64,000 nucleotides of DNA from Paenibacillus phoenicis (lineage in GTDB: Bacteria > Bacillota > Bacilli > Paenibacillales > Paenibacillaceae). The notes below the pieces were generated by a model. The model saw nothing but the letters and a program-made list of their open reading frames with translations. It did no database searches and was not told the DNA's origin. Positions 1 to 8,853 of this stretch are shown here, piece after piece. Position numbers and translations under genes: made by a program. The stretch is taken from NCBI RefSeq assembly GCF_034718895.1, contig NZ_JAYERP010000001.1, forward strand, positions 3,323,501 through 3,387,500, given 5' to 3'. Each line of letters begins with the position of its first letter. The first letter of the stretch is position 1.

Positions 1-300
1 TACACCGCTGCCTTTAACCGAGCTGACGATCATATGCGCGCCAAGCAGGAACAGGAGCCCGCCTGCCACGTATCGTGCCAAGCTTCCGAGCAGCGCGCCG
101 ACATACTGTCCCGCCGCGATCCCCAACAGAGGCATTAGCACGTGAAAGAGAGCCACCATCGTCCCGATACGGAACGCATCTTTCCGCCGGACTCCCTTCA
201 TCCCGATGCCGACGCCCAGCGATAAAGCATCCAGCCCCAGCGCAATCGCCATCAGCAGGATCGTCACCAGCTCTCCCAGCCGCTCATAAGCCTCTGTCAT
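1..300 (-). CDS. mntP: Manganese efflux pump MntP family protein (3' end outside window)
   Basis: Only the first 100 codons are inside the window; the frame is open to the left edge. The protein is a small multi-spanning membrane exporter of the MntP (DUF204) family, which expels Mn2+ from the cytoplasm. Visible: three hydrophobic segments near residues 11-30, 43-62 and 70-90, and the conserved Gly-Leu-Asp-Ala-Leu-Ser motif with Asp24 in the first helix. The ATG at 300 is preceded by an AAGGGG ribosome site about ten bases upstream. The position beside sua5 and spoIIR matches the ywlC-ywlD order of Bacillus subtilis, where ywlD is mntP, which supports the call. Substrate is inferred from family. 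Confidence 0.85.
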   Translation of the reverse strand, partial: MTEAYERLGELVTILLMAIALGLDALSLGVGIGMKGVRRKDAFRIGTMVALFHVLMPLLGIAAGQYVGALLGSLARYVAGGLLFLLGAHMIVSSVKGSGV

Positions 301-432
301 AACCGTTAGTCCCCTTTGTTCCGTCTTTTGTACAACCATATGCGGACAGGTCCCGGTTCATGACTTAAGGGGCACGTGGGGCTTTGGGTGAGAAGGGGGA
401 ATCGAGGGGCGCGGATCCCCCACCAACGTGGA

Positions 433-623
433 ATTAACGGTAAAAGATGGCGTTATTTTCTCAACATTTGGGGGAGATCGGACAATTAACGGTATTTTGT
501 GTCGCTAATTCGCCCTCTAGTCGGCCGTTCTCCCGATATCCGCAAAAATAACACCACGATTTACCGCTATTTGCGCAAAACAAGGCCTTACCTCTAAAAA
601 TAACGCCAGTTTTTACCGCTAAT
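433..623. repeat. ~190-bp palindromic repeat element, copy 1
   Basis: The 400-base gap between mntP and the DUF72 gene holds four ~27-bp units of the pattern TTA(A/G)CGGTAAAA...GGCGTTATTTT. Units at 433-459 and 484-510 are direct; units at 544-570 and 596-623 are inverted, so the block is a large imperfect palindrome. A similar two-forward, two-inverted block of almost equal length lies at 21870-22057. No ORF or RNA family is recognised here. Confidence 0.6.
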
Positions 624-709
624 CACTGCCAAAAGCGCCGAACGAGCCTCTACGGTACGAATCGTACTTAAGCTCGCCCTTTAGTTCAGCAGGTGAAGCG
701 TTCATTCCA

Positions 710-1573
710 CTAATCTTCCCAACCGCCGAACAAATCGATCTGACGCGGCGGAAGCTCGCGCGGCGATTGGCCCAGCAGGCCCATCATGTCTAGAGCGTTT
801 GCCGCTGCATCTCCGCCGGAATTGTTGTTGAAGATCATACAAATCTCCTTCGTCCCTTGGCTGAACAACTGGTCCAACATTCCAACCCAGTCCTGCAACT
901 CCTCCAGCGAATAGCGGTACAACGTACGAATCTCCCGCCAATTGGGTGCGCTGGCTTGACTCCAACCTGCGGCATTTCGCCCATGCATGCGGACGATCGT
1001 TAACTCGGGGTCAGTGGGTTCCAGCACCGTGGGAACCGAGCCTCGTCCGATCTGGGGCTCATCGCAAACGATATGGATCCAGCCCTCCTGGCGCATGAAC
1101 TCCAATGTGCGCTCTCGGTTAGCGGGCGTGAACCAGCTTTGATGGCGAAACTCCAGCGCTAGCGGCAGGTTCCCCATCCATTTGCGGATCGCGCGCAGCT
1201 GCCGGACATGCTCCGCCGTGCAGTCGAACCAGGGCGGGAATTGGAACATCACGGCCTTGAGCCGGCCCGCCTCCACCACCGGGCGAATCGAATCCAGATA
1301 CGCCTGGAACATGTCCCCCGGACCGCCAAACGGCGATTTCCCCCGGCTATGTCCGGTCATCCCTTGGTACGCTTTGATGATAAACGTGAAATCGGACGGC
1401 GTCTCCGCCAACCAGCGGCGATAGACCTCTTCCCCCAGTACGGCGTAAAACGAACTGTCCACCTCTACCACGTTAAAATACTTCGCGTACCAAGCGAGCT
1501 TGTCTTTGGCCGGCGTTCGGGCAGGGTATAAATCGTCATGATCGCCCCAGCCGGCCAGGCCGATGCGGATCAT
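710..1573 (-). CDS. DUF72 (YecE-like) family protein
   Basis: 287-residue cytoplasmic protein of the DUF72/YecE family, a TIM-barrel-like fold of unknown biochemical role. The opening IGLAGWGDHDDLYP segment, the internal FTFIIKAYQGMTGH stretch, the FQFPPWF strand and the LEFRHQSWF strand are all typical of the family. The ATG at 1573 was chosen over a longer frame because it follows a GGGGGTGAGG ribosome site and lies four bases after the sua5 stop, which implies translational coupling. It is probably co-transcribed with sua5. No function is proposed beyond the family name. Confidence 0.85.
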   Translation of the reverse strand: MIRIGLAGWGDHDDLYPARTPAKDKLAWYAKYFNVVEVDSSFYAVLGEEVYRRWLAETPSDFTFIIKAYQGMTGHSRGKSPFGGPGDMFQAYLDSIRPVVEAGRLKAVMFQFPPWFDCTAEHVRQLRAIRKWMGNLPLALEFRHQSWFTPANRERTLEFMRQEGWIHIVCDEPQIGRGSVPTVLEPTDPELTIVRMHGRNAAGWSQASAPNWREIRTLYRYSLEELQDWVGMLDQLFSQGTKEICMIFNNNSGGDAAANALDMMGLLGQSPRELPPRQIDLFGGWED

Positions 1574-1577
1574 GACC

Positions 1578-2804
1578 TCACCCCCTGCCCTCTTCCGAAT
1601 CTCCGCCGGCGTCAATCACCCGGTGACCGGCGGCTTTCAGCAGCCGGTTCATCACCGCCGAGCCGAGCCCTTCCTCGGGGCAGGCTTCGGCGAGGATATA
1701 GGTGACGCCGCATTCGTCGAAGCGGCGGAGCGCAGCGTAGAGACGGTGCGCCGCCGTCTCCAGCTCATCCTCGCGGCCGAGCGAGAGCGCGCAGTCGGCG
1801 CGGTAGGACGGGAGGCGCTCGTCGAAGGCGAGCACGCCCGTCTTCTCCCCGCGCGCCGTGGCCGCCGCGAGCTCGGCCCGGATGCGGTCCGCCACCCGGT
1901 CGGCGGACCCGCGCACAATATGCAACACGCCCTGCGGCGCATAGTGCGTGTACTTCATGCCCGGCGCGCGAGGCGCAGCCGCCGGGCCAGGGGCCGCTTC
2001 GCCGCCCGCCTTCGCCTTCGGCTGCAGGGCGGCGTCCAGCCGCACGCCCGCGCCAGCCACGCGGGCGAGCTGCTCCACCGTGATCCCGCCAGGGCGGAGC
2101 ACGGTGACAACCCCGTCCCGGCCGGCTTCCACGACCGTCGACTCTAGGCCCACCCCGGTGGGCCCGCCGTCGACGATGCCGTCAATGCGGCCGGACAAGT
2201 CCTCGCCCACGTGGCTCGCCAGCGTGGGGCTCGGACGGCCAGACCGGTTGGCGCTAGGCGCCGCCACTGGGCACGCCGCTGCGGCGATCAGCCGCAGCGC
2301 CACGTCGTGGGCGGGCATACGCACGCCCACGGTGGACAACCCCGCCGTCACGCGCGGTGAGACGGCGCCTTCGGACACGGGCAGCACCAGCGTGAGCGGC
2401 CCGGGCCAAAACGCCTCCATGAGCCGCCGTGCCGTCTCGTTCACTTCCGTGACGAGTCCGTCCAGCTGGCTCACGTCGGCGATGTGCACGATGAGCGGAT
2501 TATCGGACGGGCGGCCCTTAGCGGCAAAAATCGCCTCCACCGCCGCCGTATTCCGCGCATCCGCGCCAAGCCCATACACCGTCTCCGTCGGGAACGCCAC
2601 CGTCCCGCCGGAGGCTAGTACAGCGGCGGCTTCTTTCAGCGCCGCCGCTTCCTCCGCATCCACATCATCCGGCACTCCAGCCCCAGCTCCAGTTCCAGGC
2701 TGGACATGCCACCAACGTGTCGTTTTGGAGGCCACTTCTTTTAAAGCAGGAAGATCCCCGCTGTGTTCCGCTTGATTTGGTTTCATAGATTCCTGTCGGC
2801 TCAT
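1578..2804 (-). CDS. sua5: L-threonylcarbamoyladenylate synthase (Sua5/YwlC)
   Basis: Makes L-threonylcarbamoyl-AMP from threonine, bicarbonate and ATP, the first step of the t6A37 modification of tRNAs reading ANN codons. The YrdC-type catalytic domain covers roughly residues 52-235 with FPTETVYGLGAD (71-82), KGRPSDNPL (96-104) and a SANRSGRPSPT loop. A Sua5 C-terminal domain follows an Ala/Pro-rich linker near 265-285. At 408 residues it is longer than B. subtilis YwlC because of an extended N-terminus. The start is uncertain: ATG 2804 has a weak site, and ATG 2786 is also possible. A TATAAT at 2843-2848 (minus strand) suggests its own promoter just after the spoIIR terminator. Confidence 0.9.
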   Translation of the reverse strand: MSRQESMKPNQAEHSGDLPALKEVASKTTRWWHVQPGTGAGAGVPDDVDAEEAAALKEAAAVLASGGTVAFPTETVYGLGADARNTAAVEAIFAAKGRPSDNPLIVHIADVSQLDGLVTEVNETARRLMEAFWPGPLTLVLPVSEGAVSPRVTAGLSTVGVRMPAHDVALRLIAAAACPVAAPSANRSGRPSPTLASHVGEDLSGRIDGIVDGGPTGVGLESTVVEAGRDGVVTVLRPGGITVEQLARVAGAGVRLDAALQPKAKAGGEAAPGPAAAPRAPGMKYTHYAPQGVLHIVRGSADRVADRIRAELAAATARGEKTGVLAFDERLPSYRADCALSLGREDELETAAHRLYAALRRFDECGVTYILAEACPEEGLGSAVMNRLLKAAGHRVIDAGGDSEEGRG

Positions 2805-2874
2805 TCTCGTTCATCCCAAACTGTTCAATAATATATTCTACTATTATACCCGAACCCAGCCATGCGCATAGCCG

Positions 2875-2905
2875 CAAAAAAACCGCCCGGCATCCCCGAA
2901 CGGTT
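2875..2905 (-). terminator. Intrinsic terminator after spoIIR
   Basis: On the minus strand an AACCGTTCGG / CCGGGCGGTT hairpin with a five-base loop runs into seven T residues. It ends the spoIIR transcript about 25 bases after its stop codon. Confidence 0.75.
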
Positions 2906-2929
2906 AAACAGTTCTCAATATATAAATCA

Positions 2930-3631
2930 TTAAGCAAATAGACTAACAATCCAGTTCCAGAGCTTCACCAGCATATCCCACAGGAAGAAACGCACTTCCG
3001 TCTCCTCCGGTTCAACCTGAACGGCATCTCCCGCAGCCCCGGCAGCCGAGGCCTTTGCTGTTGCAGTGGTTACCGCCCCCGCGTCCTTAGCCAACGCGTC
3101 CCCGCTCCCGGCGTCGATGAAGCAAAGCGGCGGAAACAACACACACCACCAGTTTTTCCCTTTCCCCTCGCCCAGCGTCACGCGCAGCGCTTCGTAGTCG
3201 CCCGCTGGATAAACGGCACCGCCGTACATTTTGGTCGGAAACGGCACGGTGCCGAGCTCAACTTGATAGTCGTAGTTTTTGCCATATTGCTTAAGCGTTT
3301 GACCAACTTGCTCCTCGATAGCCGGCAGATGCTCGCGGATCACCTGGCGCGCTTCCTCCAGACTCTGCGGATTCTCCAGCTGTGCAACCCAGCCGTTCAT
3401 TTGCTCAACGACAGCATCGCGAACACGACGTTTGACGAGTTGATCCGCAGCTCCATCCGAATTTGCAAGAATGCGCAGCCGAATCGATTCCTGCGGAATC
3501 TGAGAAATCACCGCTTGCGACCCCGCCGCCGCGGCTGTATCAACCATTTGTCCTTCCCAGGACATCATCAACATAACAATCGAAAAAAAGATAAGTGCGA
3601 TTTTCTTACGGGAAAATGAACGTCTACCCAT
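2930..3631 (-). CDS. spoIIR: Stage II sporulation protein R
   Basis: Forespore-made, secreted signalling protein that triggers SpoIIGA-dependent processing of pro-sigmaE in the mother cell. The 233-residue product has an N-terminal hydrophobic signal segment (about 9-25), the conserved IRLRILANSDGAADQ stretch at the start of the mature region, and the characteristic Gly-Lys-Asn-Trp-Trp-Cys-Val-Leu-Phe-Pro-Pro-Leu-Cys motif. A low-complexity Ala/Thr linker and a Trp-rich C-terminus are specific to this copy. A possible sigmaF promoter lies upstream (3679-3707). The order prmC...spoIIR-sua5-mntP matches other Bacillales. Confidence 0.93.
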   Translation of the reverse strand: MGRRSFSRKKIALIFFSIVMLMMSWEGQMVDTAAAAGSQAVISQIPQESIRLRILANSDGAADQLVKRRVRDAVVEQMNGWVAQLENPQSLEEARQVIREHLPAIEEQVGQTLKQYGKNYDYQVELGTVPFPTKMYGGAVYPAGDYEALRVTLGEGKGKNWWCVLFPPLCFIDAGSGDALAKDAGAVTTATAKASAAGAAGDAVQVEPEETEVRFFLWDMLVKLWNWIVSLFA

Positions 3632-3678
3632 GATTCCTTGCTCCTAACCAAACCGGTATTTCAGCCGCTGATGTCTAT

Positions 3679-3707
3679 CAGTATGTCCGGTTAAGAGACT
3701 TCTAAAC
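3679..3707 (-). promoter_or_regulatory. Candidate sigmaF promoter of spoIIR
   Basis: Minus strand: GGACATACTG (3679-3688) fits the sigmaF -10 pattern GGnnAnAnT, and GTTTA (3703-3707) resembles the -35 GYATA, with a 14-base spacer. spoIIR is a classic sigmaF gene, so the location is right; the -35 has a mismatch. Confidence 0.4.
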
Positions 3708-3727
3708 CTAGGAATCTAGTAAAAATG

Positions 3728-4951
3728 TTATCCCCGATTTTCCGACTGGCGTTTAGATCTGAGCAAGGCATAACGCGACGTAGGTGCCGACGAAGCCACA
3801 GGGGGCTTCTCTTCTTCCTTCTCTTGCCCGTAGATCCGGATGCTCATCGCCACGCCGATGCTCGCCATATTAATCAGCAGCGAGGTACCGCCATAGCTGA
3901 TGAAGGGCAAAGTAATCCCTGTCAAGGGCATGAGACCAATGAACATGCCGATATTTTCAAAAATCTGATACAACAGCATCGCCACAATCCCCACGATTAA
4001 GTACGGCCCGCTGGTTTCGCGGGTCTCAAGCGAGATCAGAATGAGCCGGTGAATCAGTACAAAATACAACAGCAGCAACGCCGAGCTCCCGATAAAACCA
4101 AACTCCTCAGCGATCACCACAAAGATCGAATCCGAGTAGGTGAGCGGTACCCGTTCCGACTGCACCGTCTCCCCTTTCATGTACCCTTCCCCGGTCATGC
4201 CCCCGGAGGCAATCGCCAGCTTGGCGTTCCGAGTGTGGTAGGAGGCGTCTTCGGACGCTTTCTCCGGCATAAGCCACGGATCGATCCGGTTGATCCAGTG
4301 CTCCCGGCCGATATCTACAAAGAAGTTATACACCTGATCATGATACGCTTTGTACGCCGTGATGCCTCCGATCACCGAACCGGCGAAGATCGCAAGCGCG
4401 ATCAGCGCATGCCAATATTTAATATTCCCAATCCATAACATGCCCGCCAAAATCACGACATAGCTGAGCGCATTTCCTAAGTCATTTTGAGCCATTACCG
4501 CAACAAACGGGATAAAGGTCAGCAAGCAGATCGGCACAACGTCCCGCCAGAAAGCCAACCGAAGTTTGCGCTTGCGCAGCAGCATAAACCCAAGAAAAAG
4601 AACCAGCAGCAGCTTAAAAAACTCCGCCGGCTGAAAGCTCTGATTAATGACCGGAATCGTCAACCAACCAGTTGCGTTATAGTAGGTATTGCCAATGAAC
4701 ATCACGACGATCAACAGCCCGAAGCCAAACAGGTACAAGTAAGGCGCATATTTGACAAGCAGCCGATAGTCGAGAATCGAAACTCCAAAAAAGGCAACAA
4801 ACCCCAGCGCATAGTAAACAAGCATGCGAAGGTGATAACCATGATATTGGGTGTTTGACGTAGCGCTGTACAACACCGCGATGCTGATGGCCATGAGCAG
4901 CAGCAGGATCACGACGATGGAGTAATCGATTTTTTTCAGTTTGCTCAGCAT
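3728..4951 (-). CDS. rodA: FtsW/RodA/SpoVE family peptidoglycan polymerase, RodA-like
   Basis: 407-residue SEDS-family membrane glycosyltransferase that polymerises lipid II during elongation. About ten hydrophobic helices are visible. Signature stretches include the QNDLGNAL motif, an Asp-Pro-Trp segment in the large loop, the SERVPLTYSDSIFVVIAEEFGF stretch, and a GITLPFISYGGTS motif near the end. The second ATG (4951) was chosen: the AAGAGG ribosome site sits eight bases before it but only about one base before the upstream ATG at 4957. SEDS paralogues are hard to separate by sequence alone, so FtsW or SpoVE remain alternatives. The long repeat-filled gap to its right suggests an independent promoter. 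Confidence 0.8.
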   Translation of the reverse strand: MLSKLKKIDYSIVVILLLLMAISIAVLYSATSNTQYHGYHLRMLVYYALGFVAFFGVSILDYRLLVKYAPYLYLFGFGLLIVVMFIGNTYYNATGWLTIPVINQSFQPAEFFKLLLVLFLGFMLLRKRKLRLAFWRDVVPICLLTFIPFVAVMAQNDLGNALSYVVILAGMLWIGNIKYWHALIALAIFAGSVIGGITAYKAYHDQVYNFFVDIGREHWINRIDPWLMPEKASEDASYHTRNAKLAIASGGMTGEGYMKGETVQSERVPLTYSDSIFVVIAEEFGFIGSSALLLLYFVLIHRLILISLETRETSGPYLIVGIVAMLLYQIFENIGMFIGLMPLTGITLPFISYGGTSLLINMASIGVAMSIRIYGQEKEEEKPPVASSAPTSRYALLRSKRQSENRG

Positions 4952-5148
4952 GAACATCCTCTTTTCTTGATCTAGAAACCCCGTACCTTTACTTTAAAAG
5001 AAACCCGGCCCAACTACAAATGAGCCCTTCGACCCAAATAACGGGTCACAGCGTCAAAAGGTTACCTTTTTAGACTTACTTTGCCCCGCGGCGGCATTTC
5101 TCACGTCTCCTCCTGCCCTTTTGCACCTTCTCGCCTCCTCTTTGTATC

Positions 5149-5338
5149 ATTATCCCTTTCGTTCAGAAAGGAGGATTCTTTCTCGCTCCTCTTAGCCCAA
5201 TTATCCCTTTCGCTCAGAAATGAGGAGTCCAAACATTTTTTTCTTCGTCCATTGTTACGCGTTGTTTTCCTCGTCGTCATTATTGTTACGCGTCCCCCAA
5301 CGATCTGATGCAACGGGATAATCCATAAAAAGAGGGCG
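5149..5338. repeat. Hairpin repeat array 1 (51-bp spacing, inverted end unit)
   Basis: Two copies of a core close to ATTATCCCTTTCGTTCAG start at 5149 and 5200, exactly 51 bp apart, each embedded in ...CTCTTTGTA/CCCA... flanks. The array closes with an inverted, diverged copy at 5306-5338 (TGATGCAACGGGATAATCC then AAAAAGAGGGCG). In the first copy CCTTTC and GAAAGG can pair around a five-base loop. With array 2 it fills the ~720-base gap between rodA and the small gene at 5765; no gene is seen in that gap. Confidence 0.7.
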
Positions 5339-5460
5339 CAGATAGACACATTTGCCACAAAAGCTCGACGCACACGCTGGCGCACAGGTTAAACCGGCTC
5401 CAGCACCAATCTGGCTCTTATATTGTACCCCTATGTACATTTCTGGCACCTTTTTGCATG

Positions 5461-5672
5461 ATTATCCCTTTCGTTCAGATAGGAGAGATTTTCCTCGCCT
5501 CGCTTTGTACCATTATCCCTTTTCTTCAGAAAGGAGGACTCTTCCTTACGCCTCTCTGCACGATTATCCCTCTCGTTCAGAAAGAGGAAGCGAACCTTTT
5601 TTCCTCGCAGCCTCTATTGTTTCACGTCCCCAACGATCTGATGCAACGGGATAATCCTTAAAAAGAGGGCGG
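5461..5672. repeat. Hairpin repeat array 2 (51-bp spacing, inverted end unit)
   Basis: Core copies start at 5461, 5512 and 5563, again exactly 51 bp apart, followed by the inverted end unit at 5639-5672. The stretch just before the end unit (CCCCAACGATC) also matches array 1, so the two arrays look like duplicates that differ in unit number. The third copy reads CCCTCTCGTTCAGAAAGAGG, with paired changes in both arms of its hairpin. Confidence 0.7.
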
Positions 5673-5764
5673 CGGATAGACATGTCGCAAAAAAATGAGC
5701 GCCGACGCGTGCGCCGGCGCCCAAGTGGGGTCGGGATAAGAAAGGGAATGGAGGGGGGAGCAGG

Positions 5765-6040
5765 TTATACGGGAGTGATCAAGGTGATCGTCCCCGTCAC
5801 TGCCGTCAGCGCATAAATACCGATCGTTTGAATGTTACTCAGCTGAACGGAAAATGTGCTGCCTTGCGTTACAGTCTGGATAAAGTCGGGTGCGTTATAC
5901 CGGGTAATCCGGAGTTCGACGTTACCCACTGTAGCCTGAACCGTTACGATCCCGGTTGGGCCCAGCGGGTCGGCGGCCACGAAATACCCTTGGCCGACGC
6001 CGGCAGCTTGCGCGTACGGAAACGTCAAAGTAAACGCCAT
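5765..6040 (-). CDS. Small beta-rich protein resembling S-Ena endospore appendage subunits
   Basis: 91-residue protein with no signal peptide, almost wholly made of alternating hydrophobic/Thr/Val strands (IVTVQATV, VELRITRY, STFSVQLS, GTITLITPV). This layout, with a Thr-Gln-Gly-Ser turn before a final pair of strands, resembles the jellyroll subunits of S-type endospore appendages (DUF3992). The likeness is from memory, and the paired cysteines of the Bacillus cereus proteins are absent. The ATG at 6040 follows an AAAGGAGGGAG ribosome site. A possible mother-cell promoter lies upstream: CATAGAAT (6075-6082) with GATTTT (6096-6101), 13 bases apart. An unrelated hypothetical is the alternative. 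Confidence 0.5.
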   Translation of the reverse strand: MAFTLTFPYAQAAGVGQGYFVAADPLGPTGIVTVQATVGNVELRITRYNAPDFIQTVTQGSTFSVQLSNIQTIGIYALTAVTGTITLITPV

Positions 6041-6074
6041 GTGATATCTCCCTCCTTTCGGCTTGAGATACCAC

Positions 6075-6142
6075 ATTCTATGAAACTATCCTTCCAAAAT
6101 CAGCGGCTTTTGGTTGAGGAGATTCACCCATTTTCATAGAAT
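6075..6142 (-). promoter_or_regulatory. 11-bp inverted repeat and candidate sigmaE/K promoter in the leader
   Basis: ATTCTATGAAA (6075-6085) and TTTCATAGAAT (6132-6142) are a perfect 11-bp inverted pair separated by 46 bases. The arm nearest the gene contains the CATAGAAT element that could be a sporulation -10. The pair could form a leader hairpin or mark a regulator site. Confidence 0.4.
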
Positions 6143-6205
6143 CAGCGGAAGAGGGTAACGCCCGGGTGCGGCCGCCATCACGTCGCAACGTTGCGGCAAA
6201 GAGGA

Positions 6206-7096
6206 TTACCCTCGTGCGATCCCCAGCACGTGGCGGTCGATGCCGGCGAGATCGGGGACGGTCACGATCTCGTCCCAATGGCCGGCGGCGCGGAGCAGGG
6301 CCGCGACGTCGGCCGCTTGGCCTTGGCCGAGCTCGAAGCCGATGAGGCGAGGCGGCCGCGGCAGCAGCGCGAGCTGCGCCATCATGGTCCGGTAGGGCGC
6401 GAGCCCGTCCGGACCGCCATCCAGCGCGCCGCGCGGCTCATAGTCCCGCACCTCTGGCTGCAGGTGCGGGATGTCCTCCGCCGGTATATACGGCGGATTC
6501 GACACCACGATGTCCAGCGGCTCGCCGGCAAAAGGTTCAAGCAGGTCCCCCTGCTTGAATGTCACCGCGAGGCCGAGCCGCCGGACATTGTCCTGCGCCA
6601 CCGTCAGGGCGTCCGGCGAGATATCGCTCGCCGCGACGCGCCATGCTGGGCGCAGGTGGGCCAGGGCTGCGGCAATCGCGCCGCTGCCCGTGCCGATGTC
6701 GGCGGCGTACGGCGCGCCGCCGGGCCACAGCGCATCGCCTTCCAACGCGATGCGCTCCACCAGCAGCTCCGTTTCTGGGCGGGGGATCAGTACCGCCGGA
6801 TTGACCCGGAAGGTCAATCCGTAGAACTCCTGCTCCCCGATAATATACTGCGCTGGCTCACCCGCCGCTTTGCGGCGGATCACCGCTTCCCAGGCGTCCC
6901 GCTTGTCCGCCGGGAACGGGTCACGCAGCGCGGCCAAATACGCCGCGCCCGTCAGGCCCAGCACATGGCGGAGCAGCAGCTCCGCATTCGACCCGGGCTC
7001 CCGCACGCCCGCCGCCGCTAAAAAAGAAGAAGCCTCTTTACGGGCTTCCCATATCGTCATTGCACCGGACATCCGGTATCCTTCATTGTGCAACAC
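6206..7096 (-). CDS. prmC: Peptide chain release factor N(5)-glutamine methyltransferase
   Basis: Methylates the Gln of the GGQ motif in release factors, using S-adenosylmethionine. The 296-residue protein shows the SAM-binding ADIGTGSGA loop (132-140) and the NPPY active motif (200-203) that positions the glutamine, after the expected N-terminal helical substrate domain. The start is a GTG at 7096, one base after the prfA stop and six bases after AAGGAG, so it is translationally coupled to prfA, its own substrate gene. Coding GC is very high compared with neighbours. Assignment is secure. Confidence 0.95.
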   Translation of the reverse strand: MLHNEGYRMSGAMTIWEARKEASSFLAAAGVREPGSNAELLLRHVLGLTGAAYLAALRDPFPADKRDAWEAVIRRKAAGEPAQYIIGEQEFYGLTFRVNPAVLIPRPETELLVERIALEGDALWPGGAPYAADIGTGSGAIAAALAHLRPAWRVAASDISPDALTVAQDNVRRLGLAVTFKQGDLLEPFAGEPLDIVVSNPPYIPAEDIPHLQPEVRDYEPRGALDGGPDGLAPYRTMMAQLALLPRPPRLIGFELGQGQAADVAALLRAAGHWDEIVTVPDLAGIDRHVLGIARG

Positions 7097-7097
7097 G

Positions 7098-8165
7098 TTA
7101 TTCTCCTTTTTCCATCAGTTCAGCTTGCTCAGCAATCGTCAACGCCGATACGATCTCTTCCAGCTCGCCGTTCATCACCTGATCCAGCTTATGCAGGGTC
7201 AGGCCGATCCGGTGGTCGGTTACCCGGCTTTGCGGGAAGTTGTAAGTCCGGATCCGTTCGCTGCGGTCCCCAGTACCCACCTTGCTTTTCCGTTCGCCGG
7301 CGTATTTCGCTTCCTCTTCCTGACGCTTCATATCATAGATCCGGGCACGCAGTACCTGTAGTGCCTTCTCTTTGTTGGAGTTCTGCGATTTGCCGTCTTG
7401 GCAAGTGGCCACGATACCGGTCGGGATGTGGGTAACCCGCACGGCGGATTTGGTCGTGTTAACCGATTGGCCGCCCGCGCCGCTCGAGCAGAAAGTATCA
7501 ACACGGATATCCTTATCCAAAATCTCGATATCCACTTCCTCAACCTCCGGCAACACCGCAACCGTCGAGGTCGATGTATGAATCCGTCCGCCGGATTCCG
7601 TCGCCGGAATGCGCTGCACGCGATGCGCGCCGCTCTCGTATTTCAGCTTGCTGTAAGCGCCCTTGCCGTTAATCATAAAGATAACCTCTTTGAATCCGCC
7701 CAGGTCGCTTTCGTTCATATCCATCACTTCGACGCGCCAGCCTTGAGAATCGGCATACCGTGTGTACATCCGGTACAAGTCGGCAGCAAACAGAGCCGCT
7801 TCGTCTCCTCCGGCCGCGCCGCGAATTTCCACGATTACGTTTTTATCGTCATTCGGGTCCTTCGGCAGCAACAAAATGCGAATTTTTTCTTCCAAAGCCT
7901 GCTGGCGCGCGGTCAGTTCCTCGATTTCCATCTTCACCATTTCGCGCATTTCATCATCCAGCTTCTCGGCCTGCATCGCTTTGGCCGCTTCCAGCTCTCC
8001 GATTACATTCTTATATTCGGTGTACGCCTCATAAGCCGGCTGTAAATCCGATTGTTCTTTGGAGTAATCCCGCAGTCGTTTCGAGTCGTTCGCCACGTCT
8101 GGATCGCAAAGCAGCTCACTTAACTTCTCGTAACGGTCAGCCAAGGATTGTAGTCGGTCCAACAA
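7098..8165 (-). CDS. prfA: Peptide chain release factor 1
   Basis: Recognises UAA and UAG stop codons and triggers peptidyl-tRNA hydrolysis. The 355-residue product has the Pro-Ala-Thr codon-recognition tripeptide (187-189), which marks RF1 rather than RF2, and the catalytic GGQ (231-233). The start is a TTG at 8165 with a GAGAGGTGA ribosome site eight bases upstream; no better ATG exists. prmC follows immediately, as in most bacteria. Confidence 0.96.
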   Translation of the reverse strand: MLDRLQSLADRYEKLSELLCDPDVANDSKRLRDYSKEQSDLQPAYEAYTEYKNVIGELEAAKAMQAEKLDDEMREMVKMEIEELTARQQALEEKIRILLLPKDPNDDKNVIVEIRGAAGGDEAALFAADLYRMYTRYADSQGWRVEVMDMNESDLGGFKEVIFMINGKGAYSKLKYESGAHRVQRIPATESGGRIHTSTSTVAVLPEVEEVDIEILDKDIRVDTFCSSGAGGQSVNTTKSAVRVTHIPTGIVATCQDGKSQNSNKEKALQVLRARIYDMKRQEEEAKYAGERKSKVGTGDRSERIRTYNFPQSRVTDHRIGLTLHKLDQVMNGELEEIVSALTIAEQAELMEKGE

Positions 8166-8333
8166 GGGATATCACCTCTCTTCATTCGATCACAAGATCT
8201 TATAAAAAGCCGCTTATCCACTAATTATTATTTCAGGGATAGACGACTTTTTATTATATCATGGAGGTCATGTTTTGGCTAGATCACATTCGCCCAGACC
8301 TCCAACTTCCAATTAGGAACTTTCCACCTCAAA

Positions 8334-8361
8334 AAAAGACGCCGCAAGGGCGCCTTTTCAT
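8334..8361 (-). terminator. Intrinsic terminator after the TM2 gene pair
   Basis: Minus strand: AAAAGGCGCC, a short CTTGC loop, then GGCGTCTTTTTT. It sits just downstream of the 8384-8851 gene; the rest of the 8166-8383 gap shows no gene. Confidence 0.7.
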
Positions 8362-8383
8362 GAAATGGATGAAACGCCGCTTC

Positions 8384-8851
8384 CTAGATGTCAAGCGGGC
8401 GGCTGCCCTCCCCTAACCCATCCGCGCCGGGCTTCGTAAAGCCTGCCGGCGAGCGAAGGGCAGCGATTTGTTCGATCAGCGACTGCTCCAGCTTTGCGTT
8501 CCAATTCCGGACCATGCCAGGCAGCAAGCAAGCATCGACAATGACCCATACGGTCAGCGCCAACCCAAACAATATGACGGGGATAAGCAAAAACAGGGAG
8601 TAGCTCGTATCGGGCGAATCCACGCTTTCAATCGCCGACGCAATGGCAAACCCAAAGTAAAGCCCAATCGCCAGGATGAATAAACACAGCTGTATAACCC
8701 CGCTGGCGATCCGCTTCAAGTAGAAACGATGCACGCCCAAATGACCGGCCAGCAGCATCAGATATGCCAGGCCCAGCGATTTTTCGCGCTTATTCATTTC
8801 TGAATTCAGGAGCAGCAGCTCGCTTGTGGTCAGATCGCTTTTGGTCAACAT
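8384..8851 (-). CDS. TM2 domain-containing membrane protein
   Basis: 155-residue membrane protein. A TM2 module of two close helices with the LAYLMLLAGHLGVHRFYLKR turn (about 28-47, including the family's G-x-HRFY motif) is followed by further hydrophobic helices and a cytoplasmic tail. The role of TM2 proteins in bacteria is unknown. It starts two bases after the end of the related gene at 8854-9204, so the two are an operon and probably arose by tandem duplication. Its N-terminal 'ELLLLNSEM' segment is shared with that neighbour. Confidence 0.8.
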   Translation of the reverse strand: MLTKSDLTTSELLLLNSEMNKREKSLGLAYLMLLAGHLGVHRFYLKRIASGVIQLCLFILAIGLYFGFAIASAIESVDSPDTSYSLFLLIPVILFGLALTVWVIVDACLLPGMVRNWNAKLEQSLIEQIAALRSPAGFTKPGADGLGEGSRPLDI

Positions 8852-8853
8852 GA

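Noticed and set aside
1563..2775. Long plus-strand ORFs opposite sua5
   Set aside because: Shadow frames of a very GC-rich gene; product rich in Ala, Arg, Ser and Pro with no domain.
5101..5661. Several 60-100-codon ORFs on both strands between rodA and the small beta-rich gene
   Set aside because: They are translations of the 51-bp repeat units; no ribosome sites and no conserved-looking product.
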